Source: Macrophomina tecta (taxonomy: Eukaryota > Ascomycota > Dothideomycetes > Botryosphaeriales > Botryosphaeriaceae). From it: a DNA stretch of 33,070 nt. Below, piece after piece: positions 9,997 through 18,320 of the stretch; the stretch's first letter is position 1; each line of letters begins with the position of its first letter. The stretch covers positions 1-33,070 of the forward strand of contig JAKSGN010000040.1 of the NCBI GenBank assembly GCA_024180945.1, in the 5' to 3' direction. Both the position numbers and the translations under genes were made by a program. The notes beneath the pieces were generated by a model. That model did not search any database. It was not told the origin of the DNA and saw nothing but the letters and a program-made list of their open reading frames with translations.

Positions 9997-11059
9997 CTTT
10001 GTCTGCGTGTAGCGCTGCAACGGCCTGGAACGAGTGTTACAAAACTTTTAGCGAGGTGACGGTTAGTGCTTAGCGGTGAATCTTTGCACTGGTCAGCGTC
10101 GCTTGTCCGTGTCGACGGCAAAGGACAGCAAAGCTCTAGGCATACTTCAGGCCAATAGCACTATGCGGAAGTTGCGATGTTTATGACGTATAGTTTGCGA
10201 CGGAGTGGCTTGCGCCTCATGAGCCAAGGCGATTTAGTCGGAGCAGCGTGTTCAACTTGCCCAAAAAGGTTAGCCCCTTCCAGCCCGGAATGCTATTGAA
10301 CCAGTGTGTCCGGACCAGCTGAACTCTACTTCAATCTTACGAACTAACTCTCAATTAAGCAAGAACAGTTCGCAAGGGTGCGATCGCTAGTCTTAGCCTG
10401 CCAACAAACCCCTTGCAATGAAAGTAAAAATAGACCTTTAGGCAAAATAGCAGTGATTACGAACGTCTGTGCGTCTTCCCACGCAAACTTATCAACACTT
10501 CTGGAGCCTGGCAAGTCCAGGCTTGGGGAAATCAAGGCTTGTGGCGCTGCATATGCGCAAAAATGCTTCTGCACAAAAGTCTGAAAGGCTGGCTGGACCT
10601 GTGAGCTGTTTTTATCGGCGGAAGTATTGCAGAAAGGCATGTGATAGTTTACCACTGCCAATACTTGGCGCCCGCGGCGCCGTTCAAGGGTCTAAATATT
10701 GGTCTGAAGTGGCTTATGGTGTCCGGGGTATCAGGCCCATCTAGTACGTCACGCCCCGGAGCTGCCTGCGAAATCCTCCAGCGTGATTACAGGCACGACA
10801 TGAAAGCTGAACATTCAAGTGTCATCGGCCTGGCAGAAGGCACACCGTAAATATCTGCTTCTGCAGAGTGTGGAGAGCAACGTGTAAGGTCAAGAAGCCA
10901 GAGAAGAAACGAGCCGGGCTCCGTGACCTGATTGACGGTGGTGGTGTATGGGAGGCAGGAAGTGAGCAGCCATTCGTTCGCGGTGAGACGCATCGACATC
11001 TTTTTTTTTTCTTTATTTTTAGCGGGTTGATATTTACACGACAAGCTTTTAAGGGCGCC

Positions 11060-11720
11060 TGAATTTGCCGGGAGTACTGCACATCAAGCAAAACTCGATA
11101 TTCCCCCGCAGGCGGGTCTTGGACTCAGAGGAGAGTTGTGCCCGTTGATGATTTGCCCATAGTTCTGGAAGGCACCTTGGACATAGGAGCCGTCCTCACT
11201 GTACAAAGCTCACTTCTGATGATGAGGAGAAGAGAGGAGTTTGTCACCTACAGTGAAGTCGCGGCTGCTGCCTCAGGAGTACGGGTATGAACATTGGAAC
11301 ACGCATCGTAGACCATTTCCCTCAGCTGGCGCGGAAGACTGAGCAAAGGGGCAGTCTTCCCGTTCGTGTTCCGAATACACTTTTGCTTCCAGAAAGCATA
11401 ACCGAGGCCGAAAAGGGATTGGTGGAAGTCATCAGCTCGATAGCAAAGTGGAGAGTGTCCATTCGACGAAGTCCATCCCATTTTTTATCGTCCCGACATG
11501 CAAGGTAGCCTTGTCCTCCGCGAAGCAAATGGAAGCCGTGGCGCGAATTTCGGCAGTTGTCGGATTCGGAAATGGGTTGTCTCGGGTAATGCGGTAGATG
11601 ATTCGCTCGTTGCGCGCGCTGTTACGGGAAAAGCCCCCACAACCTTAATGGTGAAGAATGTGTTCGGAATATCGCGGTTGCCCGCAAAATTGTTACTGCT
11701 ATGCAGCGTCCTCAACATGC
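11060..11720 (-). pseudogene. Decayed 2EXR-like gene, relative of the gene at 13629-14855
   Basis: The minus strand carries pieces that align in order with the intact protein encoded at 13629-14855 but lie in different frames. The pieces are SSNNFAGNRDI (about 11690), then ERIIYRITRDNPFPNP (about 11600-11550), then NGKTAPLLSLPRQLREMVYDAC (about 11370-11300), then a fragment RLRGNIEF (about 11120-11100). The intact gene has GRYYRISR, NGQSFPLLSLPGEIRNMVYDYC and RLYRNMEF at the matching places. Stop codons and frame changes near 11640, 11410 and 11248 prevent one open frame, and I found no introns that would repair them. It is a diverged, broken copy rather than a recent tandem duplicate. The ends are approximate. 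Confidence 0.6.
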
Positions 11721-13628
11721 AGTGATTTGAGATGGCTCTTCTCGTATTACAAACAACAGGATCGTATAAGAGAAGACCCAGTGGAGCACCAATGCGGTTG
11801 TTTTGCCAAGAAATGTTCTGGCGTATGGTGGGCCTATGAAGACAGGCGGTGCGGAAGAAAATTTCAGGTACTGAGAAATGAAGAGAGACATCAATTACAT
11901 AGCCATCACGTACTTGGCGACGCTAGGCACGTTGGGAATTTGTGAATTTCAAGCATAAGGAGGGATTCCCCATGCTCCGCGTAACAGCTTGAGTAAGCAG
12001 GCCGCTCGTGAATATGCGGAAATCTCTTATGTGTATCCGAATCCGAAATTTCTGTTGAGGGTGACGATATAAATGCAGGCGGCTGTGTCATCTTTGCGTG
12101 CTCCGTGGCTTATGCATGCCTGGAAAGACGATTCATCCCAGGCACACTGCAAACAAAGCCAACATTCGAGCAGTTTGCCGTACTTCGTAGCGCGACACAG
12201 CCCAACCCCTGTGTCAAGTAACTCACCATCACCCAGAAAGAGATCCGGCTCCATTTGCCGTGAACTAATCTCACCGGGGATCGGTTCAAGAAACTTTAAA
12301 TAGCTAGTCCTCTTTGGTGCTATTACTTTGCTTTTCACAATTCAAGGAATTTCCAAATCTCGTCTCCGAGTCACGAGGAGCCTCTTACTGGCTATCACTG
12401 CAATCCCGGAGCCTGAAACGCACGCCAATTATGCGTGCCATGTTTGGGTTTCGCGCGGATTTGTCGCATTCCATGAATGGGACAGTGCGCTACCTGCGGC
12501 TGCGGACGCTCAGTGTGCTGTCACCCATTTGCTAAATGTCGTGGCCGTACCGAACCATATTCACCATCAGACATATCCGACTTCAAAAAGGAACAGGATG
12601 ATTTGTTGTTTCACAATCCTGACAGTTATTTCGGACAATTCCAGAGGAAAGTAGCTTTGTGAAACGGAGCCTGCAGAGGTGTCGTCATAGTTTCGACAAA
12701 TAGCGCAGCAGTTCGACTCAGTGACCTTGACATTTCCATCTCGAAGTTGTTGGCACAATGGAGGAGTAAAGATGGGCCATAGTTTGAAAAAAAAATAATT
12801 TTTTTTTTTTAGAAAAAAAAAAAAGAACTAGGCCCCGCAAGAGGTACACATTGCACATGACGGCCTCCTCGGTTGGTAATGCTGAGCAGTCCGTGTTGGC
12901 CGTGGAGAGGCGTTTGCGGTTGCCGCCCTCCGTCATCCGCAGAGTGGCCTGGAGAACCTCGCCCGTCTTTGGGAATCGGCGTTGTCGAGCTAGCTGTTGT
13001 GGATTACGAAAGGCTCTGGATCTGGCGTAGAGCGGCTTTAGTCGGAATAAAATATTGCAACTAAAATGGCGAAATAAAAGAGACACAGCAGAAGTGCAAG
13101 AACTACCAACGAATCAAACCTAGTTTTTACTTGTGCCTAAGCTCTCAATACAGACTATGACCGCCAACTCTTTCCCAATTCCAATTCGCACGGGGTATCA
13201 TCAACCTCTAATCAGAAACCACTCAGGATCCAGCCTTGTCATATTCCATACTCCAAATAAGAAAGGGTGAATGGTAAGGAGAGAAGAGACAGCAACGGAA
13301 AAAATGACCACGACTTGGCCAAGAACGACGAAATATTCAACAACGCTACGTTGCTCATCCAATCTCGTGTGAAGTGCGTTCAGCAACTTTTTAGGGAAAC
13401 AACAAAATTAAACGAGCAATTGAATCAGGCCGACTCCACCGGGGAGGCAGAACAGAGAAGGGCAGGCTTTCGCTTGAAGTCGTGTTCGGAGAGACAGAAG
13501 TCGTCAGTGCACGGGCCCAAGTTTGAGCAGCTGTGCTCGTGGTCGAGGAGGTCGCATCCGAGGCCACTTTTGTATCCCGTTAGCAAATCTCCGGTTATCT
13601 CCGGCGACGATGGTGTCTCAGGTGTTAC
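11721..13628. other. Gene-free interval with A/T tracts
   Basis: No gene can be supported. It contains a striking A9-TAA-T12-AG-A12 block at 12787-12824, a short GC-rich patch (about 12835-13010), and the probable 3' UTR of the minus-strand gene ending at 13629. A 103-codon minus-strand frame at 12027-12338 has no recognisable motif. Confidence 0.5.
12787..12824. repeat. Alternating A and T homopolymer tracts
   Basis: Nine A (12787-12795), then TAA, twelve T (12799-12810), AG, and twelve A (12813-12824). The T tract is complementary to both flanking A tracts and could extrude a hairpin. It may be a slippage-grown low-complexity site or the remnant of retroposed poly(A) tails. Assembly error is possible at such runs. 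Confidence 0.7.
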
Positions 13629-14855
13629 TCACGAATCTGTGCGGACCAACCAATTTTCTCCCCTGTCCACGAGCTTCGCTGATTTTCCGACCACGTCCCA
13701 TTGCGTGACGGCACTTGGCACACCGTCCTTCTCGTCCGCCAGCAACTGCAGGTATTGTTGCTGCACCTTCCCTGGGACGCAACCCTCAACGCTGACGACA
13801 GGGATTTCCTTGACGAACTCTTTAGCGGCCCATAGGATCAAGCCCGTCACGACACGGTGGCAGCAAGGCTCTAACCAGGTGTCGAGCCGGTAGCCCTCAA
13901 AGCTCTCCCGGTGGCCAAGCCTGAGCTCCAACTCCTTGAGGCGCAGGCCCTTCAACGACTGGGCGTCGGGCTCACCCCACGGGCGGGCGGACTGGTGGAT
14001 CCAAACACCGAAGAACTTGACGAAATTCCAGGTCGTCATCTGCAGGGTGACCTTGGCCAGGGTCCTGAAATCAGGCTTGCACTCGAGGAACCTGCGCAGC
14101 GGCCAGGCGCCCTGGAAACGGAACTCCATATTGCGGTAGAGACGAGCGCTGAACTCAGCCGAGACCTGCTTGTTGGTGAGAAGGAGGCTGAGGACCGGGC
14201 CAGCGCCGTTGAGCACGCGACCACGGCCGTAGAGTTCGGCGTGGAGGTGTGTGCCATTGCGGCCGAATTCGCGGTAGAGGAGGCCATCTGTCCCGGCGGC
14301 CGCCATGTAGTTGAAGCCGTTCTCGAACTCGTAGGGGTAGCAGAAGCTCGCGCAATAGTCGTAGACCATGTTGCGGATCTCGCCGGGGAGGGAAAGCAGA
14401 GGGAACGACTGGCCGTTGGTGGTCCACTCGAGGGCCTGCAGCCAAGACGCTGATCCGGGACCGGCCCAGTACTCTTTGATGCTCGGGAGATGCGAGAGGT
14501 AGGAGGCGAGCGGGCGCCAGGCGTCGCCATCGCGGACTTCGACCGTCTTGCCGGTCAGACGCATGCGGACTACGGTGTCCCACATGCCGTCGTAGTTTGA
14601 GTATTCCGGGTAGTTGCCTAGGAGCGAAGCGCGGGAGATGCGGTAGTACCGGCCATGGCCCGGCTCGACGGACGTGTACGGCAGGGCCTCCAGAGTAAGG
14701 GGTAGAGAAACGTGGCAGAGGATCTTGTTTTTTGCGTTGTTGATGGAGAGGATCCTCTGGGCGGATTTCAAGACGGGATCGTTCTGGCCTTTGCCGGGCA
14801 TGATGGAACAAAAGAGCGGATGGCTGGCGGGCGTGGGCTGTATTGCGGCCGGCAT
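13629..14855 (-). CDS. 2EXR/F-box-like fungal protein of unknown function
   Basis: Single-exon gene predicted to encode 408 residues from the ATG at 14855 (GGCACC-ATG context). A second ATG at 14801 would give 390 residues, and the frame stays open upstream without a further ATG. The central segment FPLLSLPGEIRNMVYDYC matches the L-x-x-LP-x-E-I-R-x-x-V/I-Y hallmark of the large fungal 2EXR/F-box-like group. About 60 residues on, SLLLTNKQVSAEFSARLYRNMEF matches the second conserved block. The rest (an N-terminal YYRISR region and a C-terminal region with several tryptophans) is unassigned. Members are numerous in Pezizomycotina and mostly uncharacterised; an adaptor role is only speculation. 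A decayed relative lies about 2 kb to the left. The promoter side faces the transposon insertion. Confidence 0.82.
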   Translation of the reverse strand: MPAAIQPTPASHPLFCSIMPGKGQNDPVLKSAQRILSINNAKNKILCHVSLPLTLEALPYTSVEPGHGRYYRISRASLLGNYPEYSNYDGMWDTVVRMRLTGKTVEVRDGDAWRPLASYLSHLPSIKEYWAGPGSASWLQALEWTTNGQSFPLLSLPGEIRNMVYDYCASFCYPYEFENGFNYMAAAGTDGLLYREFGRNGTHLHAELYGRGRVLNGAGPVLSLLLTNKQVSAEFSARLYRNMEFRFQGAWPLRRFLECKPDFRTLAKVTLQMTTWNFVKFFGVWIHQSARPWGEPDAQSLKGLRLKELELRLGHRESFEGYRLDTWLEPCCHRVVTGLILWAAKEFVKEIPVVSVEGCVPGKVQQQYLQLLADEKDGVPSAVTQWDVVGKSAKLVDRGENWLVRTDS

Positions 14856-15398
14856 GGTGCCGAAAGGTAGAAATGAAAAAGCAAAAGTATTCTCGGCAAG
14901 GCAAGAAGCGAGCGAGGGCAACAAGGATATAGCTGACGGGAACGGAGATCGGGGAAGGGGAAGAGATGTATTAAAAGGGGGGGGGGGGTTCGCTGCTGCG
15001 ATGGACGCGCGGGCCACGGGTTGGCAAGGGGATGGGGTGGCAGTCTAGCGGAGGAAAAGTATAACAGTAGCAGCCTCGTCGGGTTTAATAAGACGGAAAC
15101 GTCGGCGAGCAGCCTTGCGACGACGACAACGGCCGGGCTGATTGGAGGGTCGGCGGTACTGTTGCTGCAGCAGAAATTGGCGAGGCGAATTTTGCGTTTG
15201 AGAGGCGCAGATCAGCAAATAAGAAGGGTGCTATCAGAAGGTAGATTCCCGCGAGGAGGTTATAGCTGATGGGCAGCCAGGATATGTGGGCGATCACGCC
15301 GCGGGCGATCATACGGATACGCGTCTGCGAGCCACACTGAGACTCGCCTCTCGGCCGGCGGAAGGGGTGCGCAACGCCGCTCGGATTTGCGTCTATGC
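14856..15398. other. Left part of the divergent spacer, 5' of the 2EXR-like gene
   Basis: The spacer between the 2EXR-like gene and the methyltransferase gene is split by the transposon, and this is its left part. It contains a G-run of about eleven (near 14978-14988). A minus-strand frame at 15085-15414 contains a hydrophobic stretch but reads into the transposon terminus, and I do not accept it as a gene. Confidence 0.5.
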
Positions 15399-15400
15399 TA
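15399..15400. repeat. TA target-site duplication, left
   Basis: TA immediately precedes the left inverted repeat and is matched by TA at 16711-16712, the dinucleotide duplicated by Tc1/mariner elements on insertion. Confidence 0.9.
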
Positions 15401-15430
15401 CCGCACCCGTGCAAAAGTCAGGGCGCACGG
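15401..15430 (+). repeat. Left terminal inverted repeat, 30 bp
   Basis: Begins CCGCACCCGTGCAAAAGTCA and ends GGGCGCACGG. It is the exact inverse complement of 16681-16710; similarity stops at base 15431. It contains its own internal symmetry GCACCCGTGC. Confidence 0.96.
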
Positions 15431-15488
15431 ACGTGCACGAGTCAAAACAACAACGTACCCTCTTCATCCCTTGCCTCATTACACCACC

Positions 15489-16576
15489 ATGCAGCGCATC
15501 TTTGGACGCGAAATTTCAGGCAATGCTAGGCAAAGGCATCAGCTTTCACATGATCAACGAGTTTCGGTTATTACACAATCGCAAGATGGTAAATCTGGGC
15601 GTCAAATTGCCCGTGAGACTCGCTTCTCAGAACACGCAATTAGGAGCTGCATCAACCACTACAATACGACTGGCCAGATTGATCTAACACCTCGTACTGG
15701 CCGTCCCCCAAAGTCAGCCTTCGCACGGAGCGCCAGATTATTCGTTTTGTTAACCGGTTCCCAAAACTTAAGCACAGCCAGGTGATTAAGCAACTCCAGT
15801 TATCTATCCATAAAGATACGCTCAGGCGTATTCTACGCAAGAACCATATTACCAAATGGCGTGCAAAGAATCGGCCTTGGATCTCTCAAGCGAATGCCCG
15901 CATTCGGTACCAATATGCAAAGAAATACCGGTATAAGAGCTGGAGATGGTGGATGAGGGTTACGTTCGGTGATGAGTGCTCAGTTGAGCAGGGCTCTGGC
16001 CACGCACCAAGCTGGGTTTTCCGTACGCCTGGCCAGCAAAAGTGGGACCAAAGCCGGCTTAATACACGGCCACTTGGCAAGAAGGCAAGATGTATGGTAT
16101 GGGGTGGCTTTTCAGGCCAGCTAGGGGTGTCTGATTTACACGTTATGGAGCGTGATTTGGACTCTCCTAGGCAAGGCTATACTGCCAAATCCTATATCAA
16201 AGTACTGGAGGAACAGGTGCCAAGAAACTACGACTATGGTATGTACTGGTTACAAGATGGTGCTGGTATTCATCGGGCGAACCGGGTGAAGAAATGGCTG
16301 CGTGATCACCAAATTAGGTGCATTACTCACCCCCCATATTCGCCTGATCTGAACCTCCAGGAATACCTTTGGTGGCCACTAAAGATGAAGCTTCAAGAGA
16401 TTGCGCCATTTATTGAGCTTGAGAAGAATCCTGAGCGCGTGGAGGCATTACTAGCTGAGTGGTTACCTAGGGCATACGCATTGGTGGAAAAACCAAGCCT
16501 TAAAGCGCTTTGTAAAAGTATGCCACAACGGCTTGTAGATGTTATTCAAGCTGGTGGCTATCAAACTCGCTGGTAG
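15489..16576 (+). pseudogene. Tc1-type DD34E transposase with one frameshift
   Basis: Starts at ATG 15489 in a CACC-ATG context. The N-terminal part (HDQRVSVITQSQDGKSGRQIARET) is a helix-turn-helix DNA-binding domain and continues to the GRPPK hook. At about 15704-15713, in a CCCCC-AAA run, the frame shifts by one missing base. In the new frame the protein continues VSLRTERQIIRFVNRF, then SQVIKQLQLSIHKDTLRRILRKN, and ends at TAG 16574-16576. The catalytic triad appears complete: Asp in FGDECS, Asp in WLQDGAGIHRA, and Glu in SPDLNLQEYLW with 34 residues between the last two. Total length would be about 360 residues, normal for the family. A homopolymer sequencing error is a real alternative to true inactivation. 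Confidence 0.93.
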
Positions 16577-16680
16577 CCTAGCTTTATAAAGAATCAACTC
16601 TTACTGCATTTGAGCAACTCCTTGTTGAATAATACGACTCCAAAGTATTGGTGTTGGTGGCAGGATAATTAGCGCCTTGG

Positions 16681-16710
16681 CCGTGCGCCCTGACTTTTGC
16701 ACGGGTGCGG
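16681..16710 (-). repeat. Right terminal inverted repeat, 30 bp
   Basis: Exact inverse complement of 15401-15430, directly followed by the TA at 16711-16712. Confidence 0.96.
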
Positions 16711-16712
16711 TA
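16711..16712. repeat. TA target-site duplication, right
   Basis: Matches the TA at 15399-15400 on the other side of the element. Removing the element and one TA would rejoin a spacer of roughly 1.06 kb between the two divergent genes. Confidence 0.9.
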
Positions 16713-17227
16713 CTAAGGCAGCGGGCACAGGCGACCGGCAACGCGGAAGGGCATGGCGGGGCGAGGTCAGCAGCGCGGCTGGCGGGAGGCGGGCCCGGAC
16801 GCGAGCGGACAGCTGAAGTGCGGAGAAAGCAACGTCACGGCAGCCGTTTCAAGAGGCCCGGCGGCGGCGAGTTTCTCAGGCTGCACTAGCGCCATGCAGG
16901 CCGGTCGGTGGCTGGCGCGGGGCGCGGCCATGGTGGGCGGCGCGATGCTGGAGTTCGTGATGGCAAGATGAGGCAGGCTGCAAGTGGGTTCGGCCGGGGC
17001 GTCCAAGCGCGAGGGTCGGAAGGGGAGGCCCGAGGGCGGCAGATTGGAGAAGAGGGTGGAGGGGCGCGAGAGTGAGATGATGTTCAGGGGCAGCGGCGAT
17101 AAGCTCCAGCTCGATCCGCGCGCCGCCCCACCCGTCCCGCCGCCGCGATGCCTGCGCCTGCGCCTGCCATCGGTCTCTCGTCAGCCTCTCGCGCACTTTC
17201 GCCGTCCGCCTGCGCCCCTCCGGTGCC
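16713..17227 (+). promoter_or_regulatory. GC-rich upstream region of the methyltransferase gene
   Basis: This very GC-rich 515 bp holds open frames on both strands, as expected from composition, but none has a motif or splice logic. It presumably contains the promoter and 5' UTR of the gene starting at 17228. No clear TATA box is seen. Confidence 0.5.
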
Positions 17228-18320
17228 ATGCCGCGACTCTCGCATCACCTGCTGCGACGCGCACGACTCGTCCACCGCCTGCTGCCCAGCCTGCTCCTCG
17301 CCTGCCGCGACCTCGCCTCCGCCCGCAACGAGCTCCGCTGGCTCCGCGAGCACGCCCTGGCCCAGGCCCCCGACCGCTGGCCTTCCCGCCTCCGCGCCAT
17401 GGTCCAGGAGCGCGCTGCCGGCCGGCCGCTGCAGTACATTCTCGGCACCGAGTTCTTTGGCGACCTGGAGCTGGCCTGCCGGCCGGGCGTGCTCATTCCC
17501 AGGTCTGGCTGAGCCCCAACCGTCGCCGTCGCCCGCGCTGGACTGACTGCCTCCCAGACAGGAAACGGCCGCGTCCATCGCCGCCCTCGCGGAGCGTCTG
17601 CACGCGTCGCCTGCCCTGCCTCCCCGATTGCGCGTCCTCGACCTCTGCACCGGCACCGGCTGCATCCCCCTCCTCTTCGAAGACCTGTGCCGCCAGTCCG
17701 CTCGTGCGCTGGATCTCCGCCTGCTCGGGGTCGATGTCTCGTCAAGATGTGTGGGCCTAGCCAGGCACAATGCACGCCGTTGCGGTTCGTCACGGGCACA
17801 GTTCGCCAGGGCAGACGTCCTGGCGGAGGATCTGATGGGATCTTCTGCCGCCGTCCCTTCGCTCATGCACATGCTGCACGCGAAAGGGCAGCTGCACTGG
17901 GACATCCTCATTTCAAACCCTCCCTATATCTCGCCCCGAGCTTTTGTCCACACGACCACCCGCTCTGTGCGGAATTTCGAGCCCAAGCTGGCCTTGGTCC
18001 CCCCGGTATCAGATACCCGACCTGACCCTTGTGGAGACGTCTTCTATCCCAAACTGCTGGACATTGCCGACTGCGTCCTCGCCAAACTTGTTTTGTTCGA
18101 AGTCGCCGATATGGACCAGGCCCTCCGCGTTGCGCGCCTGGCCCAGGACAGAGGCGCCTGGCAAGGCATCGAAATCTGGAGGGACGAGCCTGCCGCACAA
18201 GAGTCTCCTGCGCCATCAACGGCAGTGCGTCTCGATGGCATCCGCATTCTCGGCCGCGGCGATGGTCGTAGTGTCGTCTGCTGGAGAGCAGAAGCCTCCC
18301 AGTGGCTGGCCCACCGGTAG
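17228..18320 (+). CDS. mtq1: HemK/PrmC-type glutamine N5-methyltransferase, probably mitochondrial
   Basis: Predicted 345-residue S-adenosylmethionine-dependent enzyme. Family members methylate the glutamine of the GGQ loop in peptide-chain release factors and so aid translation termination. Exons are 17228-17502 and 17558-18320; the 55-bp intron ends CTCCCAG and the phase closes (IPR|QETAA). An N-terminal helical segment (ERAAGRPLQYILGTEFFGDLEL) matches the PrmC substrate-binding domain. The SAM-binding loop VLDLCTGTGCIPLL is at about 118-131, and the diagnostic catalytic NPPY motif (ISNPPYIS) is at 212-215. The arginine-rich, acid-poor start (MPRLSHHLLRRARLVHRLLP) looks like a mitochondrial presequence, which favours the yeast Mtq1/human HEMK1 type over cytosolic Mtq2. 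The substrate assignment follows from the family, and the symbol rests on that comparison. Confidence 0.9.

Larger units (their letters stand above)
9821..11059. other. P450 promoter and gene-free spacer
   Basis: Beyond the promoter elements listed separately, nothing convincing is seen. Frames of up to about 105 codons near 10344-10661 have no motif. A run of eleven T lies near 11001-11011. Confidence 0.55.
15401..16710 (+). mobile_element. Tc1/mariner (impala-like) DNA transposon, 1310 bp
   Basis: A complete element bounded by perfect 30-bp terminal inverted repeats and flanked by a TA duplication. It encodes one DD34E transposase (15489-16576) occupying most of its length. Size, repeat length, TA target and transposase type resemble fungal impala-type elements. 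Identical termini indicate recent insertion or conservation by mobility. The transposase has one frameshift, so this copy as read is non-autonomous, although its intact ends could still be mobilised in trans. Confidence 0.95.

Noticed and set aside
13911..14453. 180-codon plus-strand frame
   Set aside because: Antisense shadow of the 2EXR-like coding region.
15085..15414. Minus-strand frame with a hydrophobic segment
   Set aside because: Its start lies inside the transposon terminal repeat, so it did not exist before insertion; probably promoter DNA.
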